DNA of 12,408 nucleotides from Bacteroidales bacterium (GTDB taxonomy: Bacteria > Bacteroidota > Bacteroidia > Bacteroidales > UBA12481): positions 1-12,408 of the forward strand of contig JAQWAJ010000018.1 of assembly GCA_028707745.1 (NCBI GenBank), given 5' to 3'. Positions 7,801-12,408 of this stretch are shown piece after piece. The notes below the pieces were generated by a model, which saw nothing but the letters and a program-made list of their open reading frames with translations, searched no databases and was not told the origin of the DNA. The position numbers and the translations under genes were made by a program. Numbering within the stretch: the stretch's first letter is position 1; the number at the start of each line of letters is the position of its first letter.

Positions 7801-8693
7801 ATTCCGTCCCATTTTGATGTATTACCGGGATCGATTTCCTTTAAAGCAGTAATGACCCGGTTCTTTTCATCCGGGAATGACTGTGAGAAAATATTGACAA
7901 TTTCATCTGATTTTGCGGTAAAAAATACCGGGAATATCATGCTGTTCGGATTCTCACGATAGGCGGTCCTCATCTCGATCAGGGCATCGGCGATTTCTGC
8001 CCTCGCTTCATCCGTTCGCTCAACCAGCCGGTCGAGTCCCATTCTGTGATAGCGGTATAGGCAAGAGCGAACCGAACTGTATTTATCATTTAAAAGATTC
8101 TCTATCAACCAGTAACGATTTCTGGTCCCTTCAAAAGCCTTCCATCCGGGTTCAGCGGCATTCTGTGCATTGGTGGTGATGGTTTCGGCTCTCTGAAAAA
8201 ACAGGGTTCCGCCTTCCAGCGAAAAAGTATCATAGTCGAGACCCAGAATAATGTTCACATAATAGGCCAGCAATGAAACGAGATTTGACGTGTACTGAGT
8301 TTCATTGAACCGGAGAGGCTCAAAATCATCATACTTAAATTGAACGTCGATATCCTTGTAGTTCAGAAGAGGAGTGGTTTGAGAAGTTCCGAAAACAGGG
8401 CGGCTCGACTGAATCTGAAGGGTGCCCTTAAATTCATTATCCGATATCCGTTCGGCGATATTAAACATAAACTGACACTGAATCCGTTCCTCATCTTTAA
8501 AAATATGGTCGGTCCAGTTCCGGTCGTTGACAAATTCCATCATGGCCTTTTGCATATCGTCATAAATATCCCGGTTTGATCCCTGAATTTGCTGGGAGAC
8601 AACGCTAATCATGCAATTCAGCTCCTGACCAGTAGCAGTTTTGAACATCAGTGAGAGCAATAGGAAAAATAATATCTTACGTATGTTAGCCAT
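7782..8693 (-). CDS. DUF4835 family protein (PorD-like, probable type IX secretion link)
   Basis: The 303-residue protein has a signal peptide: a basic start MANIRK, a hydrophobic core, and a likely cut after ATG before Gln23 (QELNC). It therefore works in the periplasm or at the inner face of the outer membrane. The sequence matches DUF4835, a family restricted to Bacteroidota that some annotations call PorD of the type IX secretion system. Recognisable segments are QELNCMISV at the mature end, MMEFVNDRNWT, YYVNIILGLDYDTF and the C-terminal IDPGNTSKWDGI. Its exact role is not established from sequence, and nothing here shows a catalytic site. The start ATG lies inside the end of coaBC (8-base overlap), which suggests coupled translation. 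It is third from the end of the six-gene cluster and precedes recN. The family call is firm; the secretion role comes from annotation knowledge only. Confidence 0.88.
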   Translation of the reverse strand: MANIRKILFFLLLSLMFKTATGQELNCMISVVSQQIQGSNRDIYDDMQKAMMEFVNDRNWTDHIFKDEERIQCQFMFNIAERISDNEFKGTLQIQSSRPVFGTSQTTPLLNYKDIDVQFKYDDFEPLRFNETQYTSNLVSLLAYYVNIILGLDYDTFSLEGGTLFFQRAETITTNAQNAAEPGWKAFEGTRNRYWLIENLLNDKYSSVRSCLYRYHRMGLDRLVERTDEARAEIADALIEMRTAYRENPNSMIFPVFFTAKSDEIVNIFSQSFPDEKNRVITALKEIDPGNTSKWDGILKSGL

Positions 8694-9891
8694 GGGTCAT
8701 CAAATTATAGATTTCATCAGCAATGTCTGTTGCAACATCCTGCTTCGACTTTAACTCGAATTTTTTCTGATTATTGTCTTTCCCGATGATGATAATCCGG
8801 TTGGTATCCACATCAAATCCGGATCCGGGATCATTCAGCTGGTTCAGCACAATGAAATCGAGATTCTTTGCTGCCAGTTTTTTTGAGGCATTGGCAAGGG
8901 CATTATCCGATTCGAGAGCAAATCCGATCAGTATTTGTCCGCATTTCCTTTGACCCCCGAGTTTCGCAGCAATATCGGTGTTTGGGGTCAGGGTGATGGT
9001 CAGATTCTCCCCGGTCCTTTTGATTTTTGAATTTTCCTGTCGTACAGGACGGTAGTCGGCCACAGCAGCAGCAAAGACTACGATATCGGCTGACGGGAAC
9101 AGGGCACTTGCCTGTTGATCCATCTCTCCGGCAGATACAACCGGATGAATAGTTACATTCTTGTGGGTGAAATTCAGGTTTACCGGGCCTGACACCAAAT
9201 CAACACAAGCTCCCTCATCAGCGAATGTTTTTGCCAGGGCATATCCCATTTTTCCGGACGAATGGTTGCCAATAAATCTGACCGGGTCGATCTTTTCATA
9301 GGTTGGACCTGCTGTGATCAGAACCCGTTTGCCGTTAAACCGGCTTTTTTTTTTAAAGTAATCCTCCAGCCAGGCAACAATTTTCTCCGGCTCCTCCATT
9401 CTGCCCTTTCCTTCCAGTCCGCTTGCCAGCTCACCCGTTGTAGGTTCAATGATCAGGTTGCCGAATGATTTCAGTGTTTCGAGGTTTTTGAGAGTTGCCG
9501 GATGCCTGAACATATCCAGATCCATTGCAGGCGCCACAACTACCGGACATTTTGCTGACAGATAGGTAGTTAACAGAAGATTGTCGGCAATTCCACCGGC
9601 CATTTTGGCAATCGTGTTAGCGGTTGCAGGCGCAATCAGCATGATATCGGCCCATATACCAAGATCGACATGGGAATTCCAGGCTCCATCATCGTGATGG
9701 AAAAAATCGGTAAGAACCGTGTTACCCGATAAGGTAGCCAGCGTAACCGGAGTAATGAATTCCTTACCATAAGGGGTAAGGATGATTTTGATCTGAGCCC
9801 CTTCGCGCTTCAGGAGGCGTGTGAGGAAAGCGGCTTTATAGGCAGCGATGCTGCCGGTAATACCGAGAATGATGTTTTTACCCTGCAACAT
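8686..9891 (-). CDS. coaBC: Bifunctional phosphopantothenoylcysteine decarboxylase / phosphopantothenate-cysteine ligase
   Basis: CoaBC joins cysteine to 4'-phosphopantothenate and then decarboxylates the product to 4'-phosphopantetheine, two steps of coenzyme A synthesis. The 401-residue protein has the usual order. The flavin-dependent CoaC half (about 1-180) opens with GITGSIAAYKA and has the active His74 in NSHVDLG. The CoaB half (about 187-401) has ITAGPTYEKIDPVRFIGNHSSGKMG, AAAVADYRP and KIKR. Two CoaC positions differ from E. coli: the PAMN Asn is Asp124 (PAMDLDM), and the Cys of ACGxxGxGRM is Ser157 (ASGLEGKGRM). I believe this is common in Bacteroidota, so it need not mean loss of activity. 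An A10 run marks the domain junction. It follows rpoZ by 15 bases, an association seen in many bacteria, and overlaps the next gene by 8 bases. Confidence 0.95.
   Translation of the reverse strand: MLQGKNIILGITGSIAAYKAAFLTRLLKREGAQIKIILTPYGKEFITPVTLATLSGNTVLTDFFHHDDGAWNSHVDLGIWADIMLIAPATANTIAKMAGGIADNLLLTTYLSAKCPVVVAPAMDLDMFRHPATLKNLETLKSFGNLIIEPTTGELASGLEGKGRMEEPEKIVAWLEDYFKKKSRFNGKRVLITAGPTYEKIDPVRFIGNHSSGKMGYALAKTFADEGACVDLVSGPVNLNFTHKNVTIHPVVSAGEMDQQASALFPSADIVVFAAAVADYRPVRQENSKIKRTGENLTITLTPNTDIAAKLGGQRKCGQILIGFALESDNALANASKKLAAKNLDFIVLNQLNDPGSGFDVDTNRIIIIGKDNNQKKFELKSKQDVATDIADEIYNLMTHG
9345..9354 (-). other. A10 homopolymer at the CoaC-CoaB domain junction
   Basis: Ten consecutive A residues (T10 on the plus strand) encode Lys180 to the first base of Ser183, exactly in the linker between the two CoaBC domains. 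Adding one A would lead to a TAA after Lys-Pro-Val. Removing one A would lead to a TGA after seven further codons. Both would yield a CoaC-only protein of about 185-190 residues. Whether slippage happens is unknown; Lys-rich linkers can produce such runs by chance. Confidence 0.5.
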
Positions 9892-9906
9892 AACCGGCAG
9901 GAAAGA

Positions 9907-10242
9907 CTATTGTTCTTCCGTTGGAACGACTTCAGGTGTCCTGTAATAGATTTTACCTTCCATGAATTCCTGAAGGGCAATGAGAGTCGGTTTTGGCAAC
10001 CGTTCGTAAAATTTCGATATCTCGATCTGTTCGCGATTTTCAAATACTTCTTCCAAGTTATCGGTGAAGGAAGTGAATTCTTCAAGCTTAACATTCAATT
10101 CCTGCTTCATCTGTACGCTGATCTGGTTCGCACGTTTGGATACAATGGCGACAGACTGATAGAGATTTCCGGTAGGATTATCCATATCATATAAATTCCG
10201 GGTAACCGTAGTTAAAGGGGCATTACTTTTTTTGTAATCCAT
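9907..10242 (-). CDS. rpoZ: DNA-directed RNA polymerase omega subunit (Bacteroidota type)
   Basis: Omega is the small polymerase subunit that binds the beta' C-terminus and helps assembly. The 111-residue protein has the omega/Rpb6 core in GNLYQSVAIVSKRANQI (residues 25-41), followed by a helix with MKQELNVKLEEF. The acidic middle and tail (FTSFTDNLEEVFENREQ, then the end TPEVVPTEEQ) fit the longer omega proteins of Bacteroidota. The Met at 10242 is the first start in frame. Its ATG overlaps the bamD stop by one base (TAATG), so translational coupling with bamD is likely. coaBC follows 15 bases later; the rpoZ-coaBC pairing is conserved across distant bacteria and supports the call. No separate promoter was found in the end of bamD: an AATATTTG before the start lacks a -33 partner. 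Confidence 0.88.
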   Translation of the reverse strand: MDYKKSNAPLTTVTRNLYDMDNPTGNLYQSVAIVSKRANQISVQMKQELNVKLEEFTSFTDNLEEVFENREQIEISKFYERLPKPTLIALQEFMEGKIYYRTPEVVPTEEQ

Positions 10243-11039
10243 TATTTCAAATATTTAAGTGCATTGTTATAGATACGTTCAGCTTCTCTCTTATGCTTTG
10301 AATCTGGAAACTCCTCACTAAAAGACTGATAAGAATCTGAGGCATTTTGAAAACGCTCTTTCATTTTATCCGCGACCGAGCCCATAGCCAGGTCATAACT
10401 GGATTTCAGGATGAGGAACATCAGATCCTCCCGGTAATGGGTATCCGGAAAATCCTTAAGTCCATTATTCAGAGCAGAGATTGCTGCCTTATATTCACCC
10501 AATTTGTAATAGAGACTGGCGCTGTCAAATGATTTCCTGACCAGTTTCTCACGAAGTTCATCGATGAGTTTATTGCAATCCGCCACCCTCGGGCTCGTAG
10601 GATGCTGATTCATAAAGATTTGCAATTCCTCCATTGCTTTATAGGTATTAGTCTGATCCAGATTCGGATGAGGCGAATCCATATAATAGCAATAGGCAAT
10701 CATATAGGCACATTCTTCAGTATACTGCGAAACCGGAAAAGAAGCGATGAAGTTTTTGAAGTAGTAACCAGCCATGGTGTAATCCTGCTGATGAAAATAG
10801 CAATAGGCATACCGGTAACTGATCTCTTCAACTTTTTCAGTACCCCGGTATATCGGAATCAGCTCGAACATCAAAGCAGATGCACGGGTGTAATCCTTTT
10901 TATCGAAGTACTCAATTGCTTTCTTGTATTTAAGATCATAATCGGTACTCTTTACTAACTTCTGATAATCACTGCATGAGGTCAGAAGAAGTGCAAGTAA
11001 ACCAATGGTTAAGAACCCAATACTTCCTTTTTTTAGCAT
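10242..11039 (-). CDS. bamD: Outer membrane assembly lipoprotein BamD
   Basis: BamD is the essential lipoprotein partner of BamA in the machine that inserts beta-barrel proteins into the outer membrane. The 265-residue protein has a lipoprotein signal MLKKGSIGFLTIGLLALLLTSC with lipobox LTSC (Cys22). Tetratricopeptide-like helical repeats follow: YKKAIEYFDKKDYTRASALM, ISYRYAYCYFHQQDYTMAGYYF and ASLYYKLGEYKAAISALNNG are typical TPR units. The length fits BamD in Bacteroidota. Cys22 is followed by SDYQK, which is not a surface-export signal and agrees with a periplasmic position. The ATG at 11039 was chosen because it gives a standard signal peptide; a TTG at 11114 would add 25 residues and lie upstream of the promoter box. 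It heads the six-gene cluster and overlaps rpoZ by one base. Confidence 0.9.
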   Translation of the reverse strand: MLKKGSIGFLTIGLLALLLTSCSDYQKLVKSTDYDLKYKKAIEYFDKKDYTRASALMFELIPIYRGTEKVEEISYRYAYCYFHQQDYTMAGYYFKNFIASFPVSQYTEECAYMIAYCYYMDSPHPNLDQTNTYKAMEELQIFMNQHPTSPRVADCNKLIDELREKLVRKSFDSASLYYKLGEYKAAISALNNGLKDFPDTHYREDLMFLILKSSYDLAMGSVADKMKERFQNASDSYQSFSEEFPDSKHKREAERIYNNALKYLK

Positions 11040-11043
11040 GGCG

Positions 11044-11051
11044 CAAAGATA
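11044..11051 (-). promoter_or_regulatory. Bacteroidota -7 promoter box of the bamD cluster
   Basis: TATCTTTG on the minus strand is a perfect match to the Bacteroidota -7 consensus TAnnTTTG. Only four bases (CGCC) separate it from the bamD ATG, so transcription would start at or within a few bases of the start codon. A clear -33 TTTG is missing; a TTTT lies 24 bases upstream (11076-11079). The box overlaps an inverted repeat, CGCAAA (11042-11047) and TTTGCG (11058-11063), which could be an operator or chance. Confidence 0.6.
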
Positions 11052-11122
11052 CATTTTTTTGCGGTATTTATACTGAAAACTGCTGAGGTGGAAAAATAGT
11101 ATTTTAGCACACAATATAAATC

Positions 11123-11130
11123 AAAATTTG
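11123..11130 (+). promoter_or_regulatory. Possible -7 promoter box for the oxoamine synthase gene
   Basis: AAAATTTG differs from TAnnTTTG only at the first base and ends six bases before the GTG at 11137. A TTTT at 11102-11105 stands 17 bases upstream as a weak -33 element. If real, the TTG at 11128 would fall inside the box and the GTG would be the start. An alternative box, TATTTTAG (11100-11107), also has one mismatch but no -33 partner. Confidence 0.25.
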
Positions 11131-11136
11131 TTAGCC

Positions 11137-12378
11137 GTGGACGTATTTGAAAAAGTAAAAGGCAATAAGGGGCCACTCGGGCAATATGCCAAAGAAGCTG
11201 ATGGGTACTTTGCGTTTCCGAAACTTGAAGGAGAGATAAAACCACGAATGATGTTTCGTGGAAAGGAAGTATTGGTGTGGAGCCTGAATAATTACCTGGG
11301 CCTGGCTAATCATCCGGAAGTCAGGAAAGTCGATGCTCAGGCATCTGCCGATTGGGGCCTCGGATATCCCATGGGAGCCAGGGCCATGTCGGGACAGACT
11401 ACCCAGCATGTTTTGCTGGAACAACAGCTTGCTGAATTTGAACATAAGGAAGCCGCATATCTGCTGAACTACGGTTATCAGGGTATGATTTCGATTATTG
11501 ATTCGATCCTCGACCGTAAGGATGTGGTGGTTTACGATTCCGAAGCTCATGCCTGTATTATTGATGGTTTGCGCATGCACATCGGTAAAAGGTTTGTGTT
11601 TCCGCACAACGACATGGAACATTTTGAAAAAGAATTGGTCCGTGCATCGAAACTGGCTGAAGCAAACGGCGGCGGTGTTCTGGTCATTACCGAAGGAGTA
11701 TTCGGCATGTCAGGTGACATGGGCAAACTCAAAGAAATCGCTGAGTTTAAAAAGAAATATCCTTTCCGTCTGTTAGTGGATGATGCACATGGTTTTGGAA
11801 CCATGGGTGCAACAGGTGCAGGAACCGGCGAACATCAGGGAGTTCAGGACGAAATCGACCTTTACTTCGGAACATTTGCCAAATCAATGGGTTTGATCGG
11901 CGCTTTCGTTGCCGGTAAGGAAGAGGTAATCACGTTCCTTAAATACAATATGCGGTCACAGATCTTTGCCAAATCACTCCCGATGCCATGTGTTATCGGA
12001 GCAATGAAACGTCTGGAACTGCTCAGAACAAAACCGGAACTGAAACAGCAGCTTTGGAATATTACCAATGCGCTGCAATCCGGGATGAAAGCCAAAGGGT
12101 TCAACCTCGGGAACACCAACTCACCGGTGACTCCGGTTTACCTGAACGGAACCACTCCGGAAGCCACTAACCTGGTGTTCGATCTGCGTGAAAATCATGG
12201 ACTTTTCTGCTCTATCGTCGTGTACCCGGTGGTACCGAAGGATGTCATCATGCTTCGTCTGATCCCAACGGCAGTGCACTCTCTGGAAGATGTAAAATAT
12301 ACCATCGACGCCTTCTCAGCGATTCACGGTAAACTCAAGAATAAAGAGTATAACCGCGATCATTTGCCAACGGTGTAA
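11137..12378 (+). CDS. Alpha-oxoamine synthase family PLP enzyme (serine palmitoyltransferase / cysteate acyltransferase / KBL type)
   Basis: Enzymes of this family condense an amino acid with an acyl-CoA or acyl-ACP and release CO2, giving 3-keto sphingoid bases, capnine precursors, aminoketobutyrate or biotin precursors. The protein (413 residues from the GTG) has the PLP fold: YDSEAHACIIDG with the ring-stacking His, ITEGVFGMSGDMG, the cofactor aspartate in LVDDAHGFG, and the PLP lysine in FGTFAKSMG (Lys252 counted from the TTG at 11128). Long conserved segments (YPMGARAMSGQTTQH, NMRSQIFAKSLPMP, CSIVVYPVVPK) mark a Bacteroidota-specific branch. It differs from my recollection of the B. thetaiotaomicron serine palmitoyltransferase, so the substrate is left open. 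No ATG start exists in frame. GTG 11137 (then DVFEKVKG) is preferred over TTG 11128. It is divergent from bamD; no partner gene is in view. Confidence 0.87.
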   Translation: MDVFEKVKGNKGPLGQYAKEADGYFAFPKLEGEIKPRMMFRGKEVLVWSLNNYLGLANHPEVRKVDAQASADWGLGYPMGARAMSGQTTQHVLLEQQLAEFEHKEAAYLLNYGYQGMISIIDSILDRKDVVVYDSEAHACIIDGLRMHIGKRFVFPHNDMEHFEKELVRASKLAEANGGGVLVITEGVFGMSGDMGKLKEIAEFKKKYPFRLLVDDAHGFGTMGATGAGTGEHQGVQDEIDLYFGTFAKSMGLIGAFVAGKEEVITFLKYNMRSQIFAKSLPMPCVIGAMKRLELLRTKPELKQQLWNITNALQSGMKAKGFNLGNTNSPVTPVYLNGTTPEATNLVFDLRENHGLFCSIVVYPVVPKDVIMLRLIPTAVHSLEDVKYTIDAFSAIHGKLKNKEYNRDHLPTV

Positions 12379-12408
12379 GGGCGAAGAGCGAAGGGCTAAG
12401 AGCTAAGA
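12379..12408 (+). repeat. Degenerate 7-base tandem repeat, running off the window edge
   Basis: Four units follow the stop codon with no gap: GGGCGAA, GAGCGAA, GGGCTAA, GAGCTAA, then GA starting a fifth. Units alternate G/A at position 2 and change from G to T at position 5 halfway, so the array also reads as two 14-base units differing at two sites. It is outside any gene seen here, and its full length is unknown. Confidence 0.7.

Noticed and set aside
10602..10958. 118-codon plus-strand open frame opposite bamD
   Set aside because: BamD on the other strand has a signal peptide and TPR repeats; this frame is only its complement.
11040..11114. N-terminal extension of BamD from a TTG at 11114
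   Set aside because: The extension would place the signal peptide internally and start upstream of the -7 box; the ATG at 11039 is much better.
11131..11622. Long open frame (163 codons) antisense to the oxoamine synthase gene
   Set aside because: The opposite frame encodes a strongly conserved enzyme, and the antisense product shows no recognisable motif; a shadow of codon use.
1..12408. tRNA, rRNA, CRISPR array, insertion sequence or prophage
   Set aside because: No cloverleaf-like segment, regular spacer-repeat pattern, transposase or phage gene was seen; the gaps between genes are too small to hold most of these.

Overview
The window is a compact piece of a Bacteroidota chromosome, most likely from an environmental member of the Bacteroidales or a close relative. 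Three things point there. First, the gene families are typical: a DUF4835/PorD-like protein, a Bacteroidota-type RNA polymerase omega subunit, a BamD-like lipoprotein, a fused FtcD-FchA enzyme, and CoaBC with a PAMD motif. Second, the starts lack convincing Shine-Dalgarno sequences. Third, a box of the Bacteroidota -7 form (TAnnTTTG) sits right before bamD. No tRNA, rRNA, transposase, integrase, phage gene or CRISPR array is visible. Almost every base is in a confident gene, and no stretch over 300 bases lacks one.

Left part, plus strand (1-4041): the 3' part of a large Xaa-Pro aminopeptidase gene (5' end outside the window), then hutI (imidazolonepropionase) and ftcD (fused glutamate formimidoyltransferase/formimidoyl-THF cyclodeaminase). 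Gaps are 8 and 6 bases, so this looks like one operon. The peptidase releases amino acids from proline-containing peptides. HutI and FtcD run the last steps of histidine breakdown to glutamate, with the one-carbon unit passed to tetrahydrofolate. Histidase and urocanase genes are not in the window.

Middle, plus strand (4042-5253): a 118-base gap with a weak hairpin is followed by a two-gene unit, a small lipoprotein and a PepSY-type membrane protein joined by a TAATG overlap. This is the least understood part of the window.

Right part, minus strand (11039 down to 5255): six tightly packed genes, bamD, rpoZ, coaBC, a DUF4835/PorD-like gene, recN and fabI, with overlaps or gaps of 18 bases or fewer. 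They combine outer-membrane assembly, transcription, coenzyme A synthesis, a probable secretion-related envelope protein, DNA repair and fatty-acid elongation. A -7 promoter box lies four bases before the bamD ATG, which suggests a leaderless or nearly leaderless transcript. The fabI stop faces the PepSY gene stop across a single base.

Far right, plus strand (11137-12378): divergent from bamD is a PLP-dependent alpha-oxoamine synthase, the family that makes sphingoid-base or capnine-type lipid precursors. It probably starts at a GTG. Directly after its stop are four degenerate 7-base repeat units that run off the window edge.

I found no clearly new biological system. The best leads are the lipoprotein/PepSY pair, the 7-base repeat, the A10 tract between the two CoaBC domains, the altered decarboxylase residues of CoaBC and the unknown substrate of the oxoamine synthase.
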